Below, piece by piece: positions 44,476 through 53,320 of a DNA stretch of 64,000 bases (positions within the stretch are counted from its first letter, which is position 1; every line of letters starts with the position of its first letter). The notes below the pieces were generated by a model. It did no database searches. It was not told where the DNA came from and was given only the letters and a program-made list of their open reading frames with translations. The stretch is from Edwardsiella anguillarum. Its GTDB lineage: Bacteria; Pseudomonadota; Gammaproteobacteria; Enterobacterales; Enterobacteriaceae. The translations under genes were made by a program, and so were the position numbers. The stretch lies in the NCBI RefSeq assembly GCF_008801815.1, contig NZ_VZOX01000003.1. One strand, given 5' to 3'.

Positions 44476-45342
44476 ATGCACATTACCTTGCGACAACTGG
44501 AAGTTTTTACAGAAGTACTGAAAAGCGGTTCGACCACGCAGGCATCCATGGTGCTGGCGCTTTCGCAGTCGGCGGTGAGTGCGGCGCTGTCGGATCTGGA
44601 GACCCAACTGTCGGTGCGTCTGTTCGATCGCGTAGGTAAACGGCTGGTGGTCAACGAGCACGGTCGCCTGCTGTATCCGAAAGCGATGGCGTTGCTGGAG
44701 CAGGCCAGCGAAATCGAACAGCTGTTTAAGGGGGAGAGCGGGGCGCTGCGCATTGCCGCCAGCAGCACCATCGGTAACTATATTCTGCCGCCGATGATGG
44801 CCGCCTACCGTCGCGATTTTCCCGTGACGCCGCTGGAGCTGCACGTGGGCAACAGCCACGATGTGATCAGCGCCGTGGCGGAGTTTAACGCCGATCTGGG
44901 GCTGATCGAGGGGCCGTGTCACATGCCAGAGCTGACCACTCAAAGTTGGCTGGAGGATGAGCTGGTGGTGTTTGCCGCGCCGGATCACCCGCTGCTGCGT
45001 GAGCCGGTCACCCTGGCCCGTCTGGCGGAGGCGCCGTGGATTCTGCGTGAGACTGGCTCCGGCACCCGCGAGGTGGTTGAACATCTGCTGCTCTCTCATT
45101 TGCCCCACTTCGATCTGGTGATGGAGCTGGGCAACTCCGAGGCCATCAAGCATGCGGTGCGCTATGGCATCGGCATCAGCTGTCTGTCGCGCCGGGTGAT
45201 CGAAGAGCAGCTGAGCAACGGTACGCTGGTCGAGGTCGTGCTGCCGGAGATCAATCTGCATCGCTCGCTGTATCTGATCCACCACCGCCAGAAGCATATC
45301 TCCAAGGCGCTGGCCCGTTTTCTGAGCTACTGCCAGGCGTAG
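44476..45342 (+). CDS. yeiE: YeiE, LysR-family transcriptional regulator
   Basis: From ATG 44476 the product has 288 residues. The N-terminal winged helix-turn-helix is MHITLRQLEVFTEVLKSGST followed by SQSAVSAALSDLETQL (about 1-60). The effector domain has IAASSTIGNYILPPMM, ELHVGNS and LRETGSGTREVVEHLLL. It matches E. coli YeiE, reported to affect lysP, nearby yeiH and iron or sulfite responses. It is directly upstream of lysP in the same direction, the E. coli arrangement. Confidence 0.93.
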   Translation: MHITLRQLEVFTEVLKSGSTTQASMVLALSQSAVSAALSDLETQLSVRLFDRVGKRLVVNEHGRLLYPKAMALLEQASEIEQLFKGESGALRIAASSTIGNYILPPMMAAYRRDFPVTPLELHVGNSHDVISAVAEFNADLGLIEGPCHMPELTTQSWLEDELVVFAAPDHPLLREPVTLARLAEAPWILRETGSGTREVVEHLLLSHLPHFDLVMELGNSEAIKHAVRYGIGISCLSRRVIEEQLSNGTLVEVVLPEINLHRSLYLIHHRQKHISKALARFLSYCQA

Positions 45343-45552
45343 CCTCCGCGGCGGCGGCAGCAGGGGCTGCTGCCATAGCTCATTGTGATCTTTGTGTATT
45401 TTTATTGCACACGCGATTAGCCACTCGCTAATAATCCCGCAACCATCATGAAGCTCTCTTATTATCGTTAGATTGTTACTTCCCGCCGCAGATGGATTTG
45501 TTACAATCCCGCCTGGTTTCATGATTCAACGCAAAACAACGATAGGGTTCTA

Positions 45553-47034
45553 ATGGCTCAGACAAAAACTACCGTCCCCGACGCGGGACAAGGACCGGCG
45601 CTGCGCCGGGAGTTAAAAGCGCGGCACTTGTCGATGATCGCTATCGGCGGTTCTATTGGTACTGGGCTGTTTGTCGCATCGGGCGCTACGGTGTCCCAGG
45701 CCGGCCCCGGCGGTGCGCTGCTGTCGTATATCATCATCGGAATGATGGTGTACTTCCTGATGACCAGCCTGGGTGAGCTGGCGGCGTTTATGCCGGTGTC
45801 AGGCTCGTTTTCTACCTACGGCTCACGCTATGTGGAAGAGGGCTTCGGCTTCGCGCTGGGCTGGAACTATTGGTATAACTGGGCGGTGACCATCGCCGTC
45901 GATCTGGTGGCCGCACAGCTGGTGATGGGCTATTGGTTTCCCGATATGCCCGGCTGGATCTGGAGCGCGCTGTTCCTGTGCCTGATTTTCCTGCTGAACT
46001 ATATTTCGGTGAAGGGCTTTGGCGAGGCGGAGTATTGGTTCTCGCTGATCAAAGTCAGTACCGTGATCATCTTTATCGCCGTGGGGCTGATGATGATCGC
46101 CGGCATCCTGAAGGGCGGCGAAGGCGCCGGTTTCCATAACTGGACCGTCGGCGATGCGCCGTTTGCCGGGGGCTTTGCCTCGATGATCGGGGTGGCGATG
46201 ATCGTCGGCTTCTCCTTCCAGGGCACCGAACTTATCGGCATTGCCGCGGGGGAGTCGAAGGATCCGGGTAAAAATATTCCGATGGCGGTGCGTCAGGTCT
46301 TCTGGCGAATTCTGCTGTTCTATGTGTTCGCTATCCTGATCATCAGTCTGCTGATCCCCTATACTGACCCCAGCCTGCTGCGCAATGACGTGAAGGATAT
46401 CTCCGTCAGCCCGTTCACCCTGGTGTTCAAGAATGCCGGTCTGCTCTCTGCGGCGGCGGTGATGAACGCGGTGATCCTGACGGCGGTGCTGTCAGCGGGT
46501 AACTCCGGGATGTATGCCTCGACGCGCATGCTGTATACCCTGGCGACGGAGGGCAAGGCCCCGCGTATTTTCGGTCGTCTGTCCAAGGGTGGCGTGCCGC
46601 GCAACGCGCTGTACGCCACCACGGTGGTCGCCGGTCTGTGCTTCCTGACCTCGATGTTCGGCAACCAGGAGGTCTATCTGTGGCTGCTGAACACCTCGGG
46701 GATGACCGGATTTATCGCCTGGCTGGGGATCGCCATCAGCCACTACCGCTTCCGTCGCGGCTACGTGATGGCGGGACTCGACCTGAACGCGCTGCCGTAT
46801 AAATCCGGCTTTTTCCCGCTGGGGCCGATCTTCGCCTTTGTGCTGTGTCTGATCATCACGCTGGGACAGAACTATGAGGCGTTCCTGGAGGATCGCATCG
46901 ACTGGTACGGTGTGACCGCGACCTATATCGGCCTGCCGCTGTTCCTGATCATCTGGTTCGGCTATAAGCTGACGCAGGGAACCCGGTTTGTCCGCTATAG
47001 CGAGATGACCTTCCCGACGACCAAGATCGACTAA
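45553..47034 (+). CDS. lysP: LysP, lysine-specific permease
   Basis: LysP imports lysine with protons, and in E. coli it also controls the acid regulator CadC. The 493-residue product has twelve membrane segments of the amino acid-polyamine-organocation fold. Family motifs are LKARHLSMIAIGGSIGTGLF, GWNYWYNWAVTIAVDLVAAQ and FSFQGTELIGIAAGES. It corresponds to E. coli LysP over its length. A strong terminator follows. ArgP and YeiE control is likely from E. coli, but I cannot point to their sites. Confidence 0.96.
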   Translation: MAQTKTTVPDAGQGPALRRELKARHLSMIAIGGSIGTGLFVASGATVSQAGPGGALLSYIIIGMMVYFLMTSLGELAAFMPVSGSFSTYGSRYVEEGFGFALGWNYWYNWAVTIAVDLVAAQLVMGYWFPDMPGWIWSALFLCLIFLLNYISVKGFGEAEYWFSLIKVSTVIIFIAVGLMMIAGILKGGEGAGFHNWTVGDAPFAGGFASMIGVAMIVGFSFQGTELIGIAAGESKDPGKNIPMAVRQVFWRILLFYVFAILIISLLIPYTDPSLLRNDVKDISVSPFTLVFKNAGLLSAAAVMNAVILTAVLSAGNSGMYASTRMLYTLATEGKAPRIFGRLSKGGVPRNALYATTVVAGLCFLTSMFGNQEVYLWLLNTSGMTGFIAWLGIAISHYRFRRGYVMAGLDLNALPYKSGFFPLGPIFAFVLCLIITLGQNYEAFLEDRIDWYGVTATYIGLPLFLIIWFGYKLTQGTRFVRYSEMTFPTTKID

Positions 47035-47047
47035 GCGGTTTACCGCG

Positions 47048-47090
47048 AAAAAGCGCTCCGGGTGCCTGTGCCCTGGGGCGTTTTTTTTTG
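47048..47090 (+). terminator. Terminator of lysP
   Basis: AGCGCTCCGGG and CCCTGGGGCGT form a long stem with G-T pairs, followed by nine T. Confidence 0.82.
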
Positions 47091-47133
47091 CCTTTTTTCC
47101 GCGGAGGGGGCTGCACTGTCGATGCAGGGGCGA

Positions 47134-47157
47134 TAAAAAACCCGCCGTAGCGGGTTT
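47134..47157 (-). terminator. Terminator of metG
   Basis: On the minus strand AAACCCGC and GCGGGTTT pair around a TACG loop and run into a T-tract. It lies 23 bp after the metG stop. Confidence 0.88.
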
Positions 47158-47179
47158 GGGGGGGGAACGGACAGCGGCG

Positions 47180-49228
47180 TTACTTCACCTGCTGACCCGG
47201 CTGTGCGCCACAATCCGGGCTGAGCAGGAAGATATCCTTCCCGCCTGGGCCTGCGGCCATCACCATCCCCTCGGAGATACCGAAGCGCATCTTACGCGGC
47301 GCCAGGTTGGCGACCATCACCGTCAGACGGCCGACCAGCGCCTGCGGATCCGGATACGCGCTACGGATGCCGGAGAAGACTTGGCGCAGCTCGCCGCCGA
47401 GATCCAGTTGGAGCTTCAGCAGTTTATCTGAGCCTTCTACCAGGTCGGCACTGACGATCTGGGCGATGCGCATATCCACTTTGGCGAAGTCGTCGAAGGT
47501 GATGGTCTCCTGGATCGGATCGTCAGCCAGCGGGCCGCTGACGGCGGGTTTCGCCGCGGCCGCGGCGGCAAGTTTGCCTTCTTCAATCATGGCGTCAACT
47601 TTACTCATTTCAATGCGGTTAAACAGGGCCTTGAACGGATTGACCCGGTGGCCCAGCAGCGGCTCGGCGATAGTATCCCAGCGCAGCTCAGCGTTGAGGA
47701 AGGCCTCGGTGCGCGCGCTCAGCGCCGGCAGCACCGGCTTGAGGTAGGTCATCAGCACGCGGAACAGATTGAGGCCCATGGAGCAGATGGCCTGCAGATC
47801 GGCATCGCGCCCCTCTTGCTTGGCCACCACCCACGGCGCCTGCTCATCGACATAGCGGTTGGCCAGATCGGCCAGGGCCATGATTTCGCGGATCGCCTTG
47901 CCCGACTCGCGCGCCTCATAGGCTTGGGCGATCTCCGCCGCCGCGTCGACAAAGGTCTGGTACAGCGCCGGATCGGCCAGGGTATCGGAGAGCTGGCCGG
48001 CGAAGCGCTTGGTAATAAAGCCGGCGTTGCGCGAGGCCAGGTTGACCACCTTGTTGACGATATCGGCGTTGACGCGCTGAACAAAGTCCTCCAGGTTCAG
48101 GTCGATGTCGTCGATACGATCGGAGAGCTTGGCGGTATAGTAGTAGCGCAGGCAGTCCGGATCCAGGTGGTTCAGGTAGGTGCGGGCCTGAATGAAGGTG
48201 CCACGCGACTTGGACATCTTGGCGCCGTTGACGGTGACGTAGCCGTGTACAAAGACGTTGCTCGGCTTACGGAAACCGCTGCCTTCCAGCATCGCCGGCC
48301 AGAACAGGCTGTGGAAGTAGACGATGTCCTTACCGATAAAGTGATACAGCTCGGCGTCGCTCTCCGGGCCCCAGTAGTCGTCAAAGTTCAGATCGCCGCG
48401 CTTGTCGCACAGATTTTTGAATGATCCCATATAGCCGATGGGCGCATCCAGCCAGACGTAAAAGTATTTGCCCGGCGCATCGGGGATCTCAAAGCCAAAG
48501 TAAGGGGCATCGCGGGTGATGTCCCACTGCTGCAGGCCGGACTCAAACCACTCCTGCATCTTGTTGGCAACCTGCTCCTGCAGGGCGCCGGAGCGGGTCC
48601 ACGCCTGCAGCATGGCGCCGAAGGACGGCAGATCGAAGAAGAAGTGCTCCGATTCGCGCAGGATAGGCGTGGCGCCGGAGACCACGGACTTCGGGTTGAT
48701 AAGCTCAGTGGGGCTATAGGTGGCGCCGCACACTTCGCAGTTATCGCCGTACTGATCGGCGGACTGACACTTGGGACAAGTGCCCTTAACGAAGCGGTCC
48801 GGCAGGAACATGCCCTTTTCCGGATCGTAGAGCTGAGAGATGGTGCGGTTCTTAATGAAGCCGTTCTCTTTCAGACGGGTATAGATCAGGCTCGCCAGCT
48901 GACGGTTCTCTTCACTGTGGGTCGAGTGATAGTTGTCATAGCTTATCTGGAAGTCGGCAAAATCCTGCTGATGCTCTTTGCTGACCTCGGCGATCATCTG
49001 CTCCGGCGCGATCCCCATCTGCTGGGCTTTCAGCATGATCGGCGTCCCGTGCGCATCATCGGCGCAGATAAAGTGCACCTGATTGCCGCGCATTCGCTGG
49101 TAACGTACCCACACGTCCGCCTGAATATGCTCAAGCATGTGGCCGAGGTGGATGGAGCCGTTAGCGTAAGGGAGCGCACAGGTCACCAGAATTTTGCGTG
49201 ATCCTGTTGTATCAGTGACTGAAGCCAT
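47180..49228 (-). CDS. metG: Methionyl-tRNA synthetase
   Basis: MetG charges tRNA-Met. The 682-residue product has the class I signature HLGHM (residues 27-31), ADDAHGTPIMLKAQQ, a zinc knuckle with paired cysteines (TCPKCQ, NCEVCG), WLDAPIGYMGS and the KMSKSRG loop (about 335-341). It also has the C-terminal EMAP/Trbp-like dimerisation and tRNA-binding domain (VDMRIAQIVSADLVEGSDKL... NLAPRKMRFGISEGMVMAA). Size matches the long enterobacterial form (677). It is divergent from mrp as in E. coli. Confidence 0.97.
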   Translation of the reverse strand: MASVTDTTGSRKILVTCALPYANGSIHLGHMLEHIQADVWVRYQRMRGNQVHFICADDAHGTPIMLKAQQMGIAPEQMIAEVSKEHQQDFADFQISYDNYHSTHSEENRQLASLIYTRLKENGFIKNRTISQLYDPEKGMFLPDRFVKGTCPKCQSADQYGDNCEVCGATYSPTELINPKSVVSGATPILRESEHFFFDLPSFGAMLQAWTRSGALQEQVANKMQEWFESGLQQWDITRDAPYFGFEIPDAPGKYFYVWLDAPIGYMGSFKNLCDKRGDLNFDDYWGPESDAELYHFIGKDIVYFHSLFWPAMLEGSGFRKPSNVFVHGYVTVNGAKMSKSRGTFIQARTYLNHLDPDCLRYYYTAKLSDRIDDIDLNLEDFVQRVNADIVNKVVNLASRNAGFITKRFAGQLSDTLADPALYQTFVDAAAEIAQAYEARESGKAIREIMALADLANRYVDEQAPWVVAKQEGRDADLQAICSMGLNLFRVLMTYLKPVLPALSARTEAFLNAELRWDTIAEPLLGHRVNPFKALFNRIEMSKVDAMIEEGKLAAAAAAKPAVSGPLADDPIQETITFDDFAKVDMRIAQIVSADLVEGSDKLLKLQLDLGGELRQVFSGIRSAYPDPQALVGRLTVMVANLAPRKMRFGISEGMVMAAGPGGKDIFLLSPDCGAQPGQQVK

Positions 49229-49581
49229 AGTGGATTTTGTATCTCTCGGTTAAATAATGGAAGGTAACCTCTGATGTTACCCGATTGCGCCGTCGGTCGC
49301 TAGGGCACGTCCCGTAGGGTCGGGGTCATTTTCGCCCGGTGCCGCGTGACTCACGGTGCATGTGGGCCCGCGCAACCTCGTCGCTCGCGCCTTGTCCTGG
49401 GCCAATGACCGTCCGCGCCGCTCACGACCCGTTACGGGATACGCCCCAGGCCGCGTCCCGCGATTCTGGCGCCGGCGTTGGCGGGCGGCGCCTAAAATTC
49501 GGCGGCGGATCCACTGCGCGCTCGGCCATCAGTTCTGGTAGACTGAGCGGGCGGTTTATAATAACGAATGAAGGAGTCGGG
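49229..49581. other. Divergent metG-mrp intergenic region
   Basis: This contains the promoters of both genes. A frame in phase with mrp runs back to 49339, but those residues are Arg/Pro/Ser-rich and unlike Mrp, and the strong AAGGAG at 49571 fixes the mrp start. Nothing else is seen. Confidence 0.4.
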
Positions 49582-50694
49582 ATGAGCGATAAATCCCATG
49601 AGCAGTCCATGCCTGAAACGCTGCGCGCGCAGGTCGGCGCAATCCTTGATGGTTTTACCCACCCTACGCTGAATCATCCGCTGAGCGCGCTGAAAGCGCT
49701 GCATCACTGTGCCCTGCTGGATGGCGTCCTGCATATTGAACTGATGATGCCGTTTGCCTGGCAGAGCGGCTTTGATGCCCTGCAGACCGGTGTGACGCCC
49801 GCGCTGCAGCAGCTGCCGGGCGTGCAGCGCGTCACCTGGCGCCTGGCGCACAATATTGCCACCCTGAAGCGGGCCAATGACCAGCCGGGGGTAAAGGGCG
49901 TACGTAATATCATCGCCGTCAGCTCGGGCAAGGGTGGGGTCGGCAAGTCCAGCACCGCGGTGAACCTGGCGCTGGCGCTGGCCGCCGAGGGTGCCCGGGT
50001 CGGTATTCTGGATGCCGATGTGTATGGTCCGTCGATTCCGACCATGCTGGGCACCGCCCATGAGCGCCCGACGTCGCCGGACGGGCAGCATATGGCGCCG
50101 ATCATGGCCCATGGCCTGGCCAGTAACTCTATCGGCTATCTGGTCACGGATGACAACGCCATGGTGTGGCGCGGCCCGATGGCCAGCAAGGCGCTGCTGC
50201 AGCTGCTGCAGGATACCCTGTGGCCGGATCTGGACTACCTGGTGCTGGATATGCCGCCGGGGACCGGTGACATTCAGCTGACGCTGGCGCAGAGCATCCC
50301 GGTGACCGGGGCGGTGGTGGTGACAACCCCGCAGGATATCGCGCTGCTGGATGCGATGAAGGGCATCGTGATGTTTGAGAAGGTGCACGTGCCGGTGCTG
50401 GGCGTCGTGGAGAACATGAGCATGCACATCTGCAGCCAGTGCGGCTTCCATGAGCCGATCTTCGGCACCGGCGGAGCGCAGAAGCTGGCGGAGAAGTACC
50501 ATACCCGCCTGCTGGGGCAGCTGCCGCTGCATATTTCGCTGCGTGAGGATTTGGATCGCGGCGAGCCGACGGTCAGCAGCCGTCCTGACAGCGAGTTCAG
50601 CGCCATCTACCGCCGATTGGCCGCCGACGTGGCCGCTCAGCTGTACTGGGGCGGTGAATCCATTCCGACCGAAATCGCCTTCCGCGCCGTATAA
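49582..50694 (+). CDS. mrp: Mrp (ApbC), iron-sulfur cluster carrier ATPase
   Basis: Mrp/ApbC is a P-loop NTPase that carries and transfers Fe-S clusters. The 370-residue product has an N-terminal FeS-assembly-like domain (PTLNHPLSALKALHHCALLDG). Then come the deviant Walker A SSGKGGVGKSS (114-124), DADVYGPSIPTML, DMPPGTGDIQLTL, and the CXXC site HICSQCGFHEPIFG. ATG 49582 follows AAGGAG and agrees with the E. coli length (369). Confidence 0.96.
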   Translation: MSDKSHEQSMPETLRAQVGAILDGFTHPTLNHPLSALKALHHCALLDGVLHIELMMPFAWQSGFDALQTGVTPALQQLPGVQRVTWRLAHNIATLKRANDQPGVKGVRNIIAVSSGKGGVGKSSTAVNLALALAAEGARVGILDADVYGPSIPTMLGTAHERPTSPDGQHMAPIMAHGLASNSIGYLVTDDNAMVWRGPMASKALLQLLQDTLWPDLDYLVLDMPPGTGDIQLTLAQSIPVTGAVVVTTPQDIALLDAMKGIVMFEKVHVPVLGVVENMSMHICSQCGFHEPIFGTGGAQKLAEKYHTRLLGQLPLHISLREDLDRGEPTVSSRPDSEFSAIYRRLAADVAAQLYWGGESIPTEIAFRAV

Positions 50695-50718
50695 GCGTCG
50701 GGATCGAGCGTATCATAG

Positions 50719-50750
50719 CGGGCGTCGCGGTGGACGCCCGTTATTTTTTA
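50719..50750 (+). terminator. Terminator of mrp
   Basis: CGGGCGTC and GACGCCCG pair over 8 bp around GCGGTG and are followed by TTATTTTTTA. Confidence 0.88.
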
Positions 50751-50881
50751 CCGCCGCCGCGGCGCCGATTGGACTGGCGTCCGCCGGGCAGACTCCCTAT
50801 AATTGCCGCGTCTCAGGCACCGGTCATCCCGATCCTTCCGTGCCTTGCCCCGTCGAACACTTATATACCAGGTCTTAACAC

Positions 50882-51523
50882 ATGACTGACAACACCCACC
50901 AGTGCGTCATTATTGGCATCACAGGCGCATCCGCCTCAGGCAAAAGCCTGATTGCCAGTACCCTCTATCGCGAGCTGCGCGAGCAGGTCGGTGAGGCGCA
51001 TATCGGTGTCATCCCGGAAGATAGCTACTATAAAGACCAGAGTCACCTGACCATGGAGGAGCGCGTCAAGACCAACTATGACCATCCGAGCGCCATGGAT
51101 CACAACCTGCTGTTTCAGCACCTGCAGATGCTGAAACAGGGGAACGCTATCGAGCTGCCGCAGTACAGCTACGTTGAGCATACCCGTATTCAGCAGACTA
51201 TTCACCTGGAGCCGAAGAAGGTGATCATCCTGGAAGGGATCCTGCTGCTGACCGACGCTCGCCTGCGCAACGAGCTGAACTTCTCCATCTTTGTCGATAC
51301 GCCGCTGGACATCTGCCTGATGCGCCGCATGAAGCGTGACGTGAACGAGCGCGGGCGCTCCATGGAGTCGGTGATGGCCCAGTACCAGAAGACCGTACGC
51401 CCGATGTTCCTGCAGTTTATCGAGCCCTCCAAGCAGTATGCCGATATCATCGTGCCGCGCGGCGGTAAAAACCGCATCGCCATCGATATCCTCAAGGCGA
51501 AGATCAGCCAGTTCTTCGAATAA
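50882..51523 (+). CDS. udk: Uridine kinase
   Basis: Udk phosphorylates uridine and cytidine with GTP or ATP in pyrimidine salvage. The 213-residue product has the P-loop GASASGKS (15-22), IPEDSYYKDQSHL, NYDHPSAMDH, YSYVEHTR, VIILEGILLL, and RRMKRDVNERGRS, all as in E. coli Udk (213 residues). A -10-like TATAAT is at 50798-50803. With nupC and cdd it makes up a nucleoside-use set in this window, though the genes are far apart. Confidence 0.97.
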   Translation: MTDNTHQCVIIGITGASASGKSLIASTLYRELREQVGEAHIGVIPEDSYYKDQSHLTMEERVKTNYDHPSAMDHNLLFQHLQMLKQGNAIELPQYSYVEHTRIQQTIHLEPKKVIILEGILLLTDARLRNELNFSIFVDTPLDICLMRRMKRDVNERGRSMESVMAQYQKTVRPMFLQFIEPSKQYADIIVPRGGKNRIAIDILKAKISQFFE

Positions 51524-51559
51524 GTCCGCCGATGGCGCACCCGCCGCGGCTTTTGGCCG

Positions 51560-52492
51560 TCAGCGTGCGCCGTCCTGCGGCGTCAGCGACTCCAGCTTTC
51601 CCTCCCGAGCGCGCGCATCGCGCGAGATCAGCACCACCGAGGCGATGATCAGCAGCGTCCCCAGCCAGTCCAGCGTGCCAAAGGTGATCCCCAGCAGCAG
51701 CAGCGACAGCAGTGCGCTGCACAGCGGCTCGGCGCAGCTGAGAATACCGGCCTTGGCACCGCCGATGATTTGCGCCCCCTTCAGATACAGGCTAAAGGTC
51801 AGCGCCGTACCGATGATGATCAGGTAGAAGGCGGCCAGCAGGGTGGCGTTGTCCATCCGTACCTGCGCGGTTTCGTCGGCGAAGAAGGGCATCAGCATCA
51901 GGCCACCCAGCAGCATGCTCCAGCCGACGATCGGCAGGGTGCCAAAGCGGGCGATCAGGCCGGCAGGGTAGGTGGTATAGAAGGCGGAGGCAAAGGCGGA
52001 GGCGATCCCCCAGAACAGCGCGGCACGCGAGATCGAGAGCGACGTCGGATCACCGTGGGTCACCAGTAAAAAGGTGCCCCCCAGCGAGGTGCCGATGGCC
52101 AGCATTACCGGTAGCCCCGGGCGCTGGCGCCTGACCGCGGCAAACCAGGCCACGATAATGGTCGGCGACAGAAACTGCAGAATGGTGGCGGTGGCGGCGT
52201 TGGAGCGCTCGATGGTCATCAGAAAGGTCAGCTGCACCATGATGGCGCCCAGCAGGGTGAACCAGAGCAGGCTGACAATCTCCCGGCGCCCTCGCAGCGG
52301 CGCGAACACCCGGTCGCCGTTTAGAAAAGAGACCACCAGCAGGATCACCCCGGAAAAGGTGAGGCGAAACATGGTCAGCCATTGGGCGGAAAGCCCGGTT
52401 TTTTGCAAAATATACTGTGCGCAGACGCCGGAGCTGCCCCACAGCGCGGCGGCGACCAGCACATATCCCATTCCCTGACGCAGACTTCCCAT
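51560..52492 (-). CDS. EamA/DMT-family transporter
   Basis: The 310-residue product has ten hydrophobic segments in two EamA repeats. Typical pieces are LVAAALWGSSGVCAQYIL and ERSNAATATILQFLSPTIIVAWF in the first repeat, and AQIIGGAKAGILSCAEPLCSALLSLLLLG in the second. It is an inner-membrane metabolite exporter or importer of unknown substrate, of the YicL-like kind. GGAG precedes the ATG. It is convergent with udk and divergent from dcd; this position is usually free of such a gene in E. coli, so it may be lineage-specific. Confidence 0.82.
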   Translation of the reverse strand: MGSLRQGMGYVLVAAALWGSSGVCAQYILQKTGLSAQWLTMFRLTFSGVILLVVSFLNGDRVFAPLRGRREIVSLLWFTLLGAIMVQLTFLMTIERSNAATATILQFLSPTIIVAWFAAVRRQRPGLPVMLAIGTSLGGTFLLVTHGDPTSLSISRAALFWGIASAFASAFYTTYPAGLIARFGTLPIVGWSMLLGGLMLMPFFADETAQVRMDNATLLAAFYLIIIGTALTFSLYLKGAQIIGGAKAGILSCAEPLCSALLSLLLLGITFGTLDWLGTLLIIASVVLISRDARAREGKLESLTPQDGAR

Positions 52493-52700
52493 CGCACGCT
52501 CCCTGTATGCGTTGCCATATCCGCCATGATGTTAATGGTTTATCCCACGACGGCAAAGCCCATAGCGCGATTTTTTACGTCGCATCCCCGGGCGTAAAGA
52601 GGGGCAATGTCTCTGAATCATTTCGGAAAAAGAGGGGGATCGGGTAAGATATTCGCATCTGCAGCCGTGCTGCGTGGCGATGAGACGGAGAAGAACTACC

Positions 52701-53282
52701 ATGAGACTGTGTGACCGCGATATAGAGGCATGGCTGGATGACGGCAGGCTGAGCATTACCCCGCGTCCGCCTCAGGAACGCATTAGCGGCGCCACCGTGG
52801 ACGTGCGTCTGGGGAACCGGTTTCGCGTCTTTCAGGGGCACACGGCGGCCTATATCGATCTGAGCGGCCCCAAGCAAGAAGTTGCCGAGGCCCTGGAGCG
52901 GGTGATGAGCGATGAGATCCAGCTGGGGGAGGATGAGGCCTTTTTCCTGCACCCGGGCGAGCTGGCGCTGGCCGTCACCTATGAATCCGTCACGCTGCCG
53001 GACGATCTGGTCGGCTGGCTGGACGGCCGCTCCTCGCTGGCGCGCCTGGGGCTGATGGTTCACGTCACGGCCCATCGCATCGATCCCGGCTGGCAGGGCT
53101 GCATCGTGCTGGAGTTTTTTAACTCCGGCAAGCTGCCGCTGGCGCTGCGCCCGGGGATGTTGATTGGTGCACTGAGCTTTGAACCGCTTTCCGCTCCGGC
53201 GGCGCGTCCCTATAATCGCCGGGAGGATGCCAAGTACAAAGGGCAACAGGGCGCGGTAGCCAGCCGGATCGATAAAGACTGA
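52701..53282 (+). CDS. dcd: dCTP deaminase
   Basis: Dcd converts dCTP to dUTP, the main source of dUMP for thymidylate. From ATG 52701 (GGAG upstream) the product has 193 residues, equal to E. coli. It has [37 protein letters not shown] with the catalytic Arg-Ser region and following Glu (VLEFFNSG), and the C-terminal [25 protein letters not shown] tail. It is followed 38 bp later by asmA, the conserved order. Confidence 0.96.
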
Positions 53283-53320
53283 GCCGCCGACCGTAACGGA
53301 CGGCCAAGACGGAGGATGGC

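Noticed and set aside
45343..45552. Lysine riboswitch upstream of lysP
   Set aside because: The leader is only about 200 bp and shows no lysine-aptamer landmarks; enterobacterial lysP is normally controlled by ArgP.
49339..49581. N-terminal extension of mrp by 81 codons
   Set aside because: The residues are unlike Mrp, and AAGGAG before ATG 49582 plus the normal family length fix the start.
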